Shown: positions 34,576 through 46,233 of the stretch, one piece after another
Numbering within the stretch: position 1 is the first letter of the stretch
Layout of the letters: each line of letters opens with the position of its first letter
From: Euborellia annulipes
Taxonomy: Eukaryota; Arthropoda; Insecta; Dermaptera; Anisolabididae
Reading direction: 5' to 3'
Assembly (NCBI GenBank): GCA_023213315.1
Contig: JAKCPI010025241.1
Span: 62,001-126,000 of the forward strand
DNA length: 64,000 nt
Translations under genes and position numbers: made by a program
The notes under the pieces: generated by a model
Databases searched by the model: none
What the model was told of the DNA's origin: nothing
The model's input: only the letters and a program-made list of their open reading frames with translations

Positions 34576-35182
34576 GGGGGTTCAGGAGCGACGTCTAAAC
34601 GTACTTTAAAAAAAACTAGACTATTATAAGAAATTTTTCAATGCGGTTTTTTTAGAGATTATTGGGACATCGAGCTATAATTTATTTAATGACTTATTAA
34701 AAAATTATCGTAAATAATTTTTTTGTTATCAAGCAAATACAAAAAAACATTCTGTCCCAATAATCTTTAATTTTTTTTAATTTAAAAATGAATTTATTGT
34801 TATTATTAATCACATATTAATTAAGAAATTTCTAAAATAAGCTTAGATGATTTATTTAAAAATCATCTGTCAAATTAGTTCAGCATTCTTGCAATAGATG
34901 GCAGGCTAGTCTAACAGACGATATAGTATTAGCCCATATCTGGCCTATATTTATATATTTGTATGCTTTTATAAAAGATACATAATATATAATAACATTT
35001 ATAAAGTATTTATTGTTAAAAGATCAATGAAAATCAACCAAATGCATTAAATATTATTAGCTACCATTCTGACATCTCTTGGCACATTTTTGAATTAATT
35101 GATTTTTTGGACATACTTTTAATGACACACAACGCCATCTTATAAGGAAAAACATGCGTAACCACTTCGCTCCCGTTCCCCC
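34576..35182 (+). mobile_element. TTAA-flanked MITE (GGGGG-end family), copy 2
   Basis: GGGGGTTCAGGAGCGACG at the left and CGCTCCCGTTCCCCC at the right, with TTAA at both edges (34572-34575, 35183-35186). The 607-bp interior is the reverse complement of the copy at 4369-4993. Confidence 0.7.
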
Positions 35183-35366
35183 TTAAATTAATTTCATAAA
35201 TTTTGAGGAATGATCGCATCTATTCCACAAAAACATAGAAGAGAGAGCATAAAGGCATGTACGGTACGCTCGTATATAGAGTGAGTGAGATACTTATCTC
35301 AGGTAATTCAATCTGAGTTGTTGTGTAGCCCCTCGATGATTTCGTGAATTATATTATATTTATTTA

Positions 35367-35370
<4 letters not shown>

Positions 35371-35397
<27 letters not shown>
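35371..35397. repeat. Poly(A) run of about 27 bases
   Basis: An uninterrupted A tract precedes CGATAAAATGCG. It could be a retroposon tail, but I recognise no body before it. Confidence 0.5.
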
Positions 35398-35637
35398 CGA
35401 TAAAATGCGAAAAATATATTGAACCATTAATTGTTATTTCCATTAATAAAGTTGCCAGAGGAACGCGATAGAGCACGCTGCTCGTTACTCAAGGCGAAAT
35501 ATGTATTTGACAATATTGTATTAAACAAATAAATAAATAACTAGATGGAGAGTAAATTTATTCGATATATTTATTATTAATAGACTTCTGAATCTACTCA
35601 AAGAAATTGAATCTCTCTTTGATTGCATGTGAATTTT

Positions 35638-35720
35638 ATCTCAAAAAATCTGGTGTGACTCGTCGCACACCAGATTTTTTGGGCCGACATTTAGGTCTAT
35701 TTAGTTTCCGCCGATATATT
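35638..35720 (+). repeat. TGGTGTGAC element, hairpin fragment
   Basis: AAAAAATCTGGTGTGACTCG..CGCACACCAGATTTTTT followed by GCCGACATTTAG and TTTAGTTTCCGCCGATATA. Most of the inner arms are deleted. Confidence 0.5.
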
Positions 35721-35817
35721 ATAGTCCAAGAGCTGGCGACAAAAATGGACAAGAGTTTTCTGAAGGCTAATATTTTCAGAATAGGTTGCATTTTAGTAAT
35801 GGAAAGATACTCTAGAG

Positions 35818-36020
35818 CAGTGTTCCCCAAACTTTTGAAATCCACGGCATCCCAAAGGTGCGTTGAACAACATTACACACTAGGGGCACCCTTCGTTTTT
35901 TCCCGAGTAAAACGAAAATTTTTTTTTTGCCGCCCTCCTGAAAATCTTTTCCCTCCACGGAAATCTTTTTTCACTCCCGTGATAAATCATTGCTCGGAAA
36001 ATTTTTTTGCCGGTTGGGTC
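35818..36020. mobile_element. hAT left-end fragment
   Basis: CAGTGTTCCCCAAACTTTTG and the following CCCAAAGGTGCGTTG are typical of hAT left ends with a CAGTG..CCAAAC start. No matching right end was found, so it is truncated. The 138-codon open frame across this region mixes two repeats and is not a gene. Confidence 0.45.
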
Positions 36021-36029
36021 TAAAGTCAG

Positions 36030-37270
36030 CACTTACATACAGTACCGGGGCCTTTGGCGGGAATAGTTGTTTTTAACATCTGTAAACAGCGTTAATTCAT
36101 TTTAACACTTCCTTATTTCAAATTGATATTCTGCAAGCAAAAACTTTTACGCCAAAGCGTTAACATTTAGTAGATAGTGTTAAAAATTAATGTCATGTCT
36201 AGGGGTGCCTTTAATATTTTAACACCGTATTTAATGCATAAAAATGGCGTCTTTAACCTAAAAAGTAAGGTTATGATTTTGATAGCATTGAAATAAAAGC
36301 AACAGTTAAGGTCTCTGTTAAAATTTTGTTTAGAGAATAGCATTGTTTTCACATTACTTTTTAACACCCATTTGTTGATGTTAAATTTTTAATTCTGTTT
36401 TTAGAGAATACGCATGAATATGTGTTTTACAAAAAAACACCTGACGTGATGAAATGTTTTAAATATTTTTCCCAGTTTCAGCAAAAAACAGTCGAAAAAT
36501 CTTATTCAGTTTTTTTTTTTTAGTTTATTATCTGATAGTTATTTATCTGATATTCATATTTAAAATAAATATATATCCTCGAAGCTTTGACTCCTCTAAA
36601 TAAACAAAAAAAAAAAAAAAAAAATTCACTGTCAGATATCAAGCAACATTTTCTTTTTCTCGTATCATAAGATATGATATATGATTCCTAACCCAACGTT
36701 AATAATATAAATGACATTTATACAAGAGGACACAAAGAGAGAGAGGGAATATTCAATATTTAAATATCCGTATAACGTCCCTCAAATTTCGGGTTAATTT
36801 CCCTTTTTCTTATTTCTAGCCCACAAAATGTGAGTGATAAAGCTGTATATTTTATTATTTAAAGTGAGAGAGAGAATGTGAATGAGTATTCGTGACTTTT
36901 TAGGCCCGAATTTTATAACCCCAGCCCAGGACTTGTTTTACGTCAAACCGTAAACTTTGATGCCAACTAAAAGAAGTTGAAAAAAGAGAGAGAGAGAGAG
37001 AAATTTATTGATTTTAACTATGCAATTAACACAGGTGCCAAGGAACTTTCCTATTCATTTCTTTGCTCTATCAATCTCTCTCACCTCTTGCTATATTTAT
37101 TATGTAAATAGTTGTCATCTTTTTATGGCCGGATCAAAAAAAAAATAAAAATTAAGGGAAAAAAGCAAAGATCTTCAGTTATAGTTAACTACTTTTACAA
37201 GCTACTTGTCTTTCAAATCTTTTAATTTCTAATTAAGCTAGCATCATTTGTTTAAATAAGAGATCATAGT
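36030..37270. other. AT-rich sequence, nothing recognised
   Basis: It holds GA-rich short tracts at 36738-36746 and 36984-37001, and an A run at 36607-36624. No gene or element ends could be supported. Confidence 0.4.
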
Positions 37271-37274
37271 TTAT

Positions 37275-37815
37275 GGGGGTTCAAGAAGCGACGTCTAAAC
37301 GTACTTTAAAAAAAACTAGACTATTATAAGGAATTTTTGAATGCGGTTTTTTTTTAAATCAATTAAATTCATAAGAGATTATTGGGACATCGAGCTATAA
37401 TCTTTTTAATGACTTATTAAAAAATTATCGTAATTAATTTTTTTGTTATCAAGCAAATACAAAAAAACAATCTGTCCCAATATTCTTTAATTTTTTTTAA
37501 ATTTAAAAATGAATTTATTGTTATTATTGATCACATATTAATTAAGAAATTTTTAAAATAAGCTTAAATGATTTTTTTAAAAATTGAATGTCAAATTAGT
37601 TTAGCATTCTTGCAATAGATGGCAGGCTAGTCTAACAGACGATATAGTATTAGCCTCTATCTGGCCTATTTTTTATGCTTTTATAAAAGATACATAATAT
37701 ATAATAACATTTATAAAGTATTTATTGTTAAAAGATCAATGAAAATCATCCAAATGCATTAAATATTATTAGCTACCATTCTGATATCTCTTGGCAAATT
37801 TTCGAATTACTTGAT
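37275..37815 (+). mobile_element. TTAA-type MITE (GGGGG-end family), truncated copy 3
   Basis: GGGGGTTCAAGAAGCGACGT at the left and an interior colinear with 34576-35182 (TTGCAATAGATGGCAGGC). The right terminal repeat is missing. Confidence 0.6.
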
Positions 37816-37864
37816 GAAATTAGAAACACAAATCTGCTTCATTTTTAAAATTTTTGGTAAAAAT

Positions 37865-37995
37865 TAATTATCATTTGGGTACCAAATATTATAAATAAAT
37901 GTGCCTGGACCCCCTAATATATATCGTTCCTAAATATTGTGTATGATTAGATAGTCTATATGGCCTAAGATGCCGAAAAGATTAAAAAAAAACCT
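37865..37995 (+). repeat. SINE family A, 5' truncated
   Basis: It starts at CATTTGGGTACCAAATATTA, then GTGCCTGGACCCCC, and has the tail ATGGCCTAAGATGCCGAAAAG plus an A run. Confidence 0.6.
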
Positions 37996-38047
37996 AAATT
38001 AATTATTTTATTTTTCACTTTCTCTTACCCATAAATATGTTAATATA

Positions 38048-38546
38048 CAATAGAACCTCGATAAGTTAAACCTCGCTAAGTTCAAAACCTCCATAACTTA
38101 AAATTTTTTCAATTCCCTTCCCTTGACAGCGTAAAACCTCTATTACTTAAAGAACAAAACCTCTGTAACTTAAACAAATATTTTGAGCATAGCCCTCGAT
38201 AACTTAAAATAATATTTTGGTGACCTCTATAACTTAAAGTATTTCTTTACATATCATCGAAAAAATAGTTGATACAGAAAATCAAAAATACATGAAGCAG
38301 AAAAAAACTACTGATTTTTTTGTAAATAAATAAATCTATTAATTTAATTTATATTTAACTAAACTATTCTAAATAAACAAATAGATCAAACGAAATTCCT
38401 TTTTCACTCACGTGCCCAAAGTCAATAAACCTCGGTACGTTAAAAATTATATTCAATAACCTCTCTAACTTCAACTCAAGTAAAAAACTCGATAACTCAA
38501 ATTTCTAACCGTTTCCCTTGAACTTTAACTTATCGAGGTTCTACTG
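38048..38546. mobile_element. pogo-like MITE with iterated subterminal motif
   Basis: Ends CAATAGAACCTCGATAAGTT and AACTTATCGAGGTTCTACTG with TA on both sides: a pogo/Tigger-type terminus. Inside, a motif near AACCTCTATAACTTAAA repeats at least eight times in 480 bp. It is inserted within the terminal ATATA hairpin of a TGGTGTGAC element (CTTTCTCTTACCC before it, AGAAAGAGAAAG after it). Confidence 0.75.
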
Positions 38547-38634
38547 TATATTTATATAGAAAGAGAAAGAATTGAATTCATTAATAAAAAAAATAATTTG
38601 ATTTTCTGTTAAACTCTGGCTTATTTGTAAAATT

Positions 38635-38671
38635 ACAACGTTTCAGCCACGCATTCTGTGGTCTTCTTCAG
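38635..38671 (-). repeat. Hammerhead-like motif, single
   Basis: On the minus strand CTGAAGA, A, GACCACAGAATGC, GTGGCT, then GAAACGTTGT. The CCAC/GTGG stem brackets a seven-base loop. Confidence 0.5.
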
Positions 38672-38701
38672 GTACATTTTAGTTAAGATTACAAAGGTTA
38701 T

Positions 38702-38796
38702 TACATCTGTGACAAGCACAGAACACAACTTTCAATTACCGAAGGTAAGAGAAAGTTGTGTGCTGTGCGACCAGTCACACCAAATTTTTAATATTT
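38702..38796 (+). repeat. TGGTGTGAC element, hairpin fragment
   Basis: GTGACAAGCACAGAACACAA, then CCGAAGGTAAGAGAAAGTTG and GCGACCAGTCACACC, most of the family hairpin. Confidence 0.55.
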
Positions 38797-39005
38797 ATTT
38801 CAATTTTAATTTTTAATAATTTTTACAAATCATCTCTTTTTTATTTAGTTCCTAATTTGACTTTTCTTATTCCTCAGGTAGCTAATTATATGTGAAAAAA
38901 CTTATTTTTTAATTTAGGTTAAAGGTTTACTTGTTTATAATATGATACGATATTATAAACAAGATCGATTTCGATGATTTGTCGTAAAATTTGCCTTTGA
39001 GTTTT

Positions 39006-39175
39006 TTTTTTTTAACGTTTTTCGGCCACAGAGGCCATTTAAGGGTGATAAATTTATTTATTCATTTGAAAATACATAGTATCTATGGCTACCGGGGGCG
39101 TTCCACACGCTGATTGCTCAGGGTCACCAATCCCGAGCTTTCGCAGTGCTTGGTGTCATTTAACCGCAACGTTGC
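39006..39175 (-). repeat. SINE-like family C
   Basis: It matches the copies at 9272-9630: CGGCCACAGAGGCCATTTAA, GGCTACCGGGGGCGTTC, CGCTGATTGCTCAGG and TTTAACCGCAACG. Confidence 0.5.
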
Positions 39176-39611
39176 CTTTGAGTTGACTAGAACTGAAGAA
39201 ACCGGCCCTTAGAATAGTTATTTACCAAAATCAATATATCTATTAACCTTTCTTCTTCTTTATACACGTATTCTATTCTATTCTATTCAAGGAGAGAGCT
39301 ATAACAATTCATATTTGTTTAGATAACCTACTAGACAGAGACAAATTGCCTAGCTGAATGAATGGCTTTGCTAAATGATATCTATTCTTTTAAAAATAGA
39401 AAACAATCTTTCAATTGAGTCAATATGGTAGCACTGTACCTTAGATTAACATAGAATCGAAGCGATCTAAATAGATTGATTCTTCAATCTCATTCAATCC
39501 ATAAAGACTTCCTTTTCCTTTTAAAAGTATTTAAAAAAAAAACAATCTCCGTTTAATAGAAATCCCAGTTGGGGATTTAGAAGATCATAACAAAACATTA
39601 AAATAACGCCA

Positions 39612-40560
39612 TCATTTATATATATAATTGGCTAATGTCCGTCTGTCTGTCTGACTGTCCGTCTGTCTGTGACGCTCTATTTAGGCAACTTCTCGTTAAA
39701 ATTTTGAAATGAAATTTTTTATGCATAAAAAGGACCTTCTCTGGATTACTGGAAAATTATTTTCATCCCGAAATTCCTATAAATTTTTGAGTTATTAATT
39801 CTTAAAGTTACGATTTCTCCCATAGGAAATGTATAGAGAAATATTTATGTATTCTTTTCATTTGTGTATTCCATGAATGTAAACAAATCCTCAAGCAGGC
39901 CCTGAATTGGAATGGAATAATAATAATTTTCTTTTCATAATTGGATCCTGTTGGGCAATGGTGTGTCAAAAAACAAAAAATTCAAAATTGGGTTAAGCAC
40001 GGAATATTGTTTCAAATGTTTTTATTAAAATTTTTTTTTTTGAAATTTTTCTTAAAAATTTTTTTTTATTTTTTTTTCTTCAATGATTAAAAAAAATTAT
40101 ATTTTATAAAATTAAAAAAAAAAAATTATTTTGTTTTTTTTTTTCTCAACTTGTTGTTTGTTTTTCTTTTCACCACCACATAATAAAAAGGATAAAAGAA
40201 AAAGCCCTTTCGGGGCTTGGTGTAGAGGTTAGCGTGCTAACCTCGTATACCAAACGTCGCGGGTTCGGTCCCCAGGCAGTCCGATGATTTTATTTAAGCC
40301 ATTTGGATACCAAATGATTTAAATAAGAATGCCTGGACCCCCAATAGATATATTAAACATACGAATATCGGTTAAAGTTTTAAATGGCCTAAGTTGCCGG
40401 AAAGACTGGGTGTATGTGAGTGTGAATGAGAAAAAAGTGTGAGTGTTTAAAAAAAAAAGTAGAAAAGGCAAGGGTCCGCCGCAGGCGGGCCCGAGCCAGC
40501 TGGAGGGCGAAGACCCCCGGCTAGGGCGTGAAGCCCGCTGAAGGCGGGCGACGCGGCTAG
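39612..40560 (+). mobile_element. Non-autonomous Helitron-like element
   Basis: The 5' end reads A/TCATTTATATATATAATTGG with CCGTCTGTCTGTCTG just inside. The 3' end has a hairpin, GCCCGCTGAAGGCGGGC, then GACGCGGCTAG followed by T, fitting the Helitron rule of a hairpin and CTRR inserted between A and T. It contains a GGACCCTG-family fragment (39944-40025) and a SINE A copy. Confidence 0.6.
40205..40458 (+). repeat. SINE family A inside the Helitron-like element
   Basis: The head GGGCTTGGTGTAGAGGTTAG and GCGGGTTCGGTCCC is well preserved, followed by the AAGCCATTTGGATACCA body, GGCCTAAGTTGCCGGAAAG tail, GTGAGTGTG repeats and A run. Confidence 0.75.
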
Positions 40561-40564
40561 TTTA

Positions 40565-41480
40565 TTAAAAAACTCATATTAACATATCGATATCAATCTT
40601 TATTATTAAAATGTCAAAGAATTTTATAGACACCCTATATATTTCAATACAAGCAGTGATATAGATTTTTTTTTTTAATATTCATTTCTAAAATTGAATG
40701 CTATATATATATATTCAGAATATTATATATGTATAGACAGATAGAGCCAAACAAATAGCTCTTATAAATTCCAAGCCCTTTACAAGAGAAAAGCCCTCTC
40801 TCTCTCTCTCTCTCTGCTCTATAAAAAAACTATCTAGAGATGTCTTTCTTTCTATGTATTCGAATGCAATACGTGAGTTTGCCATTCTAATGTCTTTCTC
40901 ACGAAATATATAAATTTTTTTTTTTTATTCTGTTATGAGAGAGAAAGGAGAGGGTGTGGGGGGGAGGGGGTGCGGGTTTCTAAATGGTCCATTGAATAAA
41001 AAATGAAATAGGAAATTATACTTCTATTATGATGTAGACTATTCAATAAACAATAAAAATTCATTCCTTTTTCTTTAATGATTAAAAAAAAAAAGCTTTA
41101 TTTAAAATAGAGTAGGATATAATCGATTAAATGTATAGGAGTGTATAAAATATTGAACGATATGCGTTAAAAAAAACGCAAAATAAGCATATAGGCTTGA
41201 TGGCTTTAAATATCGAACCGAAGGAGAGGAGGGGGAGCTAAAATATTTTATATAATAGGCTTGTTCGGACAGTACCCCGTAAGTCATAATAGAATCTAAA
41301 TTTTTTTTTAATAAAATTTTGAATGCATAAATTTTTCTTATAATATAGTCAAGGCCTATCATAATTTATGATTGGATTAAGTTAATAATTTAATTGCCAA
41401 AAATAATAAATGAATGTCTTTTGACTTAAGTATTCTTTCACATAATATAGATCTGGCAACATCGCATTTATGAATGGTTT
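40565..41480. other. AT-rich sequence with simple repeats
   Basis: (CT)n at 40798-40815 and a G-rich patch at 40956-40975; no gene supported. Confidence 0.4.
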
Positions 41481-41723
41481 ATGTTGATCTTGCTGTTGTT
41501 GAATTTTATTTCTGATATTAAAATGAGTAATGCAAATCAGTCTAGACACAATGGGAGGGCGATTTGCGAGAAAATATACAGTAAATTGGGGAAAAATATA
41601 AGTGAAAGCGTGAAACGCGTTTTATTTTATGCGACGTTGCCGCACTGGGCTGAGTCACGTGACTTACTTATTTTTAAATTTGGTGCACTATATCTGCTCC
41701 TTTCACTATTAGATAATTTATAG
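41481..41723 (+). CDS. Possible small ORF, unsupported
   Basis: An ATG in good context (AAAATGAGT at 41524) starts a 66-codon frame with a varied residue mix (begins MSNANQSRHNGRAICEKIY) and a hydrophobic end; an upstream in-frame ATG extends it to 80. The stretch is less AT-rich than its neighbours and holds a CACGTGAC site at 41658-41665. No domain is recognised and no splice or promoter context supports it. Confidence 0.15.
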   Translation: MLILLLLNFISDIKMSNANQSRHNGRAICEKIYSKLGKNISESVKRVLFYATLPHWAESRDLLIFKFGALYLLLSLLDNL

Positions 41724-41924
41724 AAAATTTATATTTTATTTGTTCTCTATTAGATAAATAAGTAGTTATTTAAATTTTATTTTCCCTCCATTCCCCCCCC
41801 CAACTGGGGGCAAAAACTTATAGAACGCATAAAAGAGGAAATAGTCAAGTGCATGTGGTTGAAATTTATTGTTCTGGATAACCAAAGAATCTAGAAAAAC
41901 AGAAACGGGATTGAAATGTTCTTA

Positions 41925-42250
41925 AAAAATCTGGTGTGACTGGCGCACAGCACACAACTTTCTCTTGCCCTTCGGTAAGAGAAAGTTGTGCACCGTACTG
42001 GTCACACCAGATTTTTTGTGTCGAGATATATTTAGTTTCCGATAGCAGCAATACGTATCATCATTGTACTTCGTTCAGTTACATGTACTCCATATTTATA
42101 AATTTTACATCTTGAATTTTAATATATTGGCGGAAACTATACATATGTCGACACAAAAAATCTGGTGTGACAAGCTCTGACACAACTTTCTATTACCGAA
42201 GCTAAAAGAAAGTTGTGTGCTGTGCGACCAGTCACACCAGATTTTTTTTC
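41925..42250. repeat. Two TGGTGTGAC hairpins in tandem
   Basis: Hairpin one is 41929-42015, hairpin two about 42157-42246. Both run from AATCTGGTGTGAC to GTCACACCAGATT. The sequence between them has the TTTAGTTTCCGATAG and TATACATATGTCGACAC flanks of the family in opposite orientations, so the two copies face each other. Confidence 0.6.
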
Positions 42251-42720
42251 CAAACAAAAAAATTGGATCACCTTTGTTCCTTTACATAACAGTAAATCAG
42301 GAAAATATTTTTTTTTTTTTTTAAATCACTCTTCAGTATTAATTGAATCCATTACTTTTTTTATTGTGACTATAAAATTTGACTGAACTATGTGTTTGGT
42401 TTTGACGTTTTTTTTTTTTTTTTTTAATATACCAGGGTAATTAGAATTTGATTGCTCAGGACATGAAGCGAAACTCCAGATCCGTAAAACAAGACGCGAG
42501 ACCTCTAGCTCTGTGTTACTGCATAAAAATTTTTTTATCACTTGATCGAATTAAATATTAGATATCGAAATTTTAGTCCCTTAATTTAAGACATTTATTT
42601 GTTTTTTGCCCAGATTTTTTATATGTAATGTCAATTTAAATATTTTTTTAATTTGATATAAATAGAAATTTTATTTCCAATTTGATAAGAGAGATTATAT
42701 AAGATGTTCTTTTTTTGCAG

Positions 42721-42806
42721 ATTTATGTTCCGCCAGTGCATTTGGGGTTTGGAGCTGAATTCAAGGACTGCAACGAGCTTCTAGCGACCTTCACTGCCCC
42801 AAAGGG
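42721..42806 (+). CDS. Candidate internal coding exon
   Basis: The acceptor TTCTTTTTTTGCAG and donor AAAGGG/gtaagt are near consensus. Only one of three frames is open: it reads IYVPPVHLGFGAEFKDCNEL and continues to TAPKG, entering in phase 0 and leaving in phase 2. G+C content is well above the flanks. The open frame of the next exon (43602) also enters in phase 2, but hits a stop after 27 codons. I recognise no domain. Confidence 0.45.
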
Positions 42807-42892
42807 GTAAGTAGAGATTTCATAGTCTAGCAATACATACACCCTCCCCCGCCCCCTCTTCTTCACACATACACACAAATGCATATATTATA

Positions 42893-42990
42893 AAAATCTG
42901 GTATGACACGTAGCACACCACACAACTTTCTTTTAACTCCGGTAATTGAAAGTTTTGTTCTGTTTTTGTCACACTCGCCAGATTTTTGAG
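42893..42990 (+). repeat. TGGTGTGAC element, degraded hairpin
   Basis: AAAATCTGGTATGACACG..CACACTCGCCAGATTTT with the inner CACAACTTTC/GAAAGTTTTG arms. Confidence 0.45.
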
Positions 42991-43140
42991 TCCATATACA
43001 TTTCAATAAAAAATTCGGGAATGACTTTTTTTGTAAAAAAACATTTTTTGGAATTTCGTCTGTGTCATTTGTTCTCTTAAATTCATTTACTTTATTTTTA
43101 TTGACACTTAGAAGTAGGATTTTGTTTTGATTTTTTTTTT

Positions 43141-43206
43141 CTCCGAACCCCGCGATCCTTGGTATACATGGTAGGTCCGCTACCAACTACACCAAGCCCG
43201 AGGGCG
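43141..43206 (-). repeat. SINE family A head fragment
   Basis: CCGAACCCCGCGATCC is the B box read from the other strand, and CTACCAACTACACCAAGCCCG the A box. The body and tail are missing. Confidence 0.55.
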
Positions 43207-43601
43207 AAAATTGAAATAAAAACATATATAGAGAAAGAGAATTGAATTGCATTTATTAAGAGAGAGAAAAAAGTTTATAAAAGTTTCAATTTCGTTTGAA
43301 ATCTCCCTTTCCATTTTTCTGAATTTATAATTATTAATTTCCCTATAATGTGTATTACAGAGAAAATATTAATTACTATTAGAAACGTTTTTATATATTC
43401 TATTGCTTAGTAGTTCTTAATATTTATTGAAATAATAGAAAAGATCTGCTCTTTATTCACTACCTGACTCCCCTTTTATTTAAATAATAAAATGGAATCT
43501 TCCACTCTCCCCTCATATTCTCACTATTAATATAATTTAAAAAAGTTGGGTGGGAGACCTCCCCCCACCTTCTTTTTTAATCTTTTCTTTGCTCTTTGCA
43601 G

Positions 43602-43842
43602 TCGATTCCCCCCCTCCTCACTAATTAACCAATCACGGAGTTGTATTCTTTGGCGCCATGATACACCTGCTATTAAGTGAAGACAAGACGCTTGAGCAGA
43701 TCAGTAGAGAGGGGACCTTGACCTAGCAATGTCTCCGCGCTCGTTTTGTTAAGGAAACCGAAGCTCTCTCATTTGACCGGCAGCCATGACGCCAGCCAGC
43801 ACGCTCCGCCGTTCTCTCTCCTTTCTCAATCGTTTTGCTTAG
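43602..43842 (+). other. Candidate 5' exon of gene 2 (or exon joined to 42721-42806)
   Basis: A long pyrimidine tract ending TTTGCAG precedes 43602, and CTTAG/gtattt follows 43842. The 241-bp stretch is much richer in G+C than its surroundings. It holds three short ATG frames (43651, 43728, 43786), each closed within the exon, the last exactly at its end. Alternatively it begins with a promoter: GATCAGTAGAGAG near 43698 resembles an initiator. Read as a 5' leader exon it could splice to 47416. Confidence 0.45.
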
Positions 43843-44169
43843 GTATTTCGATTCAATATTACTTATTATTTATTTATTATACACTTTAAACATATAATCT
43901 TTATAAATAACATAAAAATTTAACAATTCCTCAATATCTTTGTTGAACCATATATGAGTGCATGCCATCGGTTAATATTATATTCTTTGCTCTCTTACTT
44001 ATTGGCAATTTCACATGTGCATTTTATTTTATCCGTTTTTTTAAAGTCAGATTCTTTCATATACCATTTCAAACATGTATTTTTCGAGTTCTTTTCTCTC
44101 TTTGTCTTTAATTAATCTCTCTCACCATCGCTAATATAATTCGAAATTACTAACTAAAGAAATGAATAT

Positions 44170-45540
44170 TTTTTAAAATACTGAGATGTTTTAATTAATT
44201 CTAAATGAATATAGTACTTGAAAGTGAAAGGCATTTTCCTTATTCTAAGCCTATAGTCTCGATCATACTTGTTCATATATTATAATATAGGGCTATATGA
44301 ATGTCTTATATTTAAATTATATTTGAAGGGTGGAACTTTTTAATTTTGAAATGAAATGAATGCACAATAATTTACAGTGATTTTAGCCCTTTGAGTATAA
44401 CGTTTCGATAGAGATTCTAGCTTCTTAATGTCTTTTAGATGTTATGAAAGACTTACATTAAAATTATCTTCTCCCTCATAAAATATTAAAATAATATTTA
44501 ACATATTTTATGACTATATTACTTTACTAGTCAAACAAGTACCATCATGCGTTTCCTTTGTACTGTCTTCGAATACTTAATCATTCCTTGTTGCCTCGGT
44601 TAGACTAAAGATATCGGGTTCAACTTCTGGGATAACTTGATTCATTAGTAGGCCCAACTTGTAAAAACTGAATCGAATATTTTTTTAAATAATCATACGA
44701 ATTAGTCTCCAAAACAAGTTAACTGAGAAAAGCGAAAAAGTAAATCAGCAAAGTACTAGTCTTTGGCCGATTTTGCTCAAATGCTTAGTGTTGCTTGCCA
44801 AGGTACTGAATAGGCCTACAGGTAGAAATTTAAATCAAATTTGGATAAAAAAAAATTTTTTATTTATAGTTCGTCAAACCAAACTTTTTCTTTTATTTAA
44901 TAGATTTGCTAATATTTCGATTCCATATTTCTATTTTCATTAGGAATTACAAAGAATTAAATAGGCCTAACTAGTAAACCTCTAAAATTATATTCCTTGT
45001 ATCTTATTAATGCATTCAAAGAGGAAAAGCATTAATTTTGTTTGAAAATCTTTCATTTCACCTGCAGGTCACAACTTGTTTAATTTCTCTTGTCTTTTGC
45101 ATTATATCTCCATAAAAGACTTATTCTAAAAACGCGCATTCTTTTAAATTAATATTTTTTATTACCTTAATTATTCATTACCTTAATAATACATTTATTC
45201 ATTTATTTATTATTACCTTATTATCAAAATAAAATGAACAGCGTTTAGGAAATGATTAGTTTTATTTCTTTATCAACATTTCTTTTAATTTAGATAATAT
45301 ATATTTTATTAAATCACATCTTCATCTTAATAATTAAATTATTTTTTTCTAATTTCAATCAATCAATTGCTCTTATCTAAACAAATGCAATTCAAGTTAC
45401 TTTTATTTTTCTAAATTTATTCTAAGCTTTATAACTTTTTTTTCCAAGGGAATATTTTTGCTATTTTTTTAAAACCATGGGTTTTTACCATGGTAAAAAT
45501 ATTTCACGATTCATATAAATCATGTGATCCAGGCAAACTA
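44170..45540. other. Presumed intron of gene 2, AT-rich
   Basis: Apart from a short degraded TGGTGTGAC fragment (44715-44800, AAAGTACTAGTCTTTGGCCG) and a lone GTTTCGATAGAG near 44401, nothing is recognised. Confidence 0.4.
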
Positions 45541-45612
45541 TTACTTTCTCTTACCTCTATATACCGTATGTCAATATATATAGAGCAGTGGTTTCCAAAC
45601 TGTTGTTACAAC

Positions 45613-45877
45613 CAGGGCCGTGCTTAGGGGGGGCGACGGGGCCTTCGCCCAGGGCGCAAATTTTGAAGGGGCGCAAGTGCAGATGAAAAAAATTTTGGTC
45701 GGGGGCGCCACACGGGAAAAAATTTCGGTCCGGGGGCGGAAAAAATTAGCGTCTCTAAAAAAAAGGTAAAACATTTTTCCGGACGGGAAACATTATTGTG
45801 ACAATGTAAAAAATATATACAAAGGGCGCTAAAGGACTAACTTGCCCCGGGCGCTAAATAACCTAGGCACGGCCCTG
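45613..45877. mobile_element. hAT MITE, inner of two nested
   Basis: Ends CAGGGCCGTGCTTAGG and CCTAGGCACGGCCCTG, perfect except one base, with GTTACAAC duplicated on both sides (45605-45612, 45878-45885). The interior repeats GGGCGCA/GGGCGCTA blocks. Confidence 0.9.
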
Positions 45878-46010
45878 GTTACAACGCCTCCCTTAAAAAT
45901 ATTTAATCATATGACACCTCCCCCCTCCTTCATTTTGTAAAATAATACAAAAACAAACATTTTTAATGCTAAAAAATATAAAATTATATTAAAGCGGAGT
46001 AAAAAAAAAA

Positions 46011-46233
46011 AATTCTTAGTGTAGCCAAAATTATTGTGACGTTTCGGCCGGCCTTCTTAAGAGCCGGAGGGGGAGAATAAATGAAATTTTAATTTCAAAA
46101 TTAAAATTCCATTTTCTTCATTGTTATTTTTCATTCAAAATTAAAATTTCATTTATTCTCGCCTCCGGTCCTGAAGATGGCCTAGACTAGTGGCCTAAAC
46201 GTCACAATAAAAATAAATAATTTTGGCTGAGTT
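46011..46233. repeat. Foldback with hammerhead-like motifs inside a hAT element
   Basis: The outer arms TAGCCAAAATTATTGTGACG and its complement bracket GTTTCGGCCGGCCTTCTTAA (left, minus motif) and CTGAAGATGGCCTAGACTAG, GGCCTAAACGTCAC (right, plus motif, 46171-46203). The centre repeats AAATTTTAATTTCAAAATTA in both directions. Confidence 0.6.

Noticed and set aside
35607..36023. Open frame of 138 codons
   Set aside because: It crosses a TGGTGTGAC hairpin fragment and a hAT end; the residue mix follows the repeats and no domain is visible.
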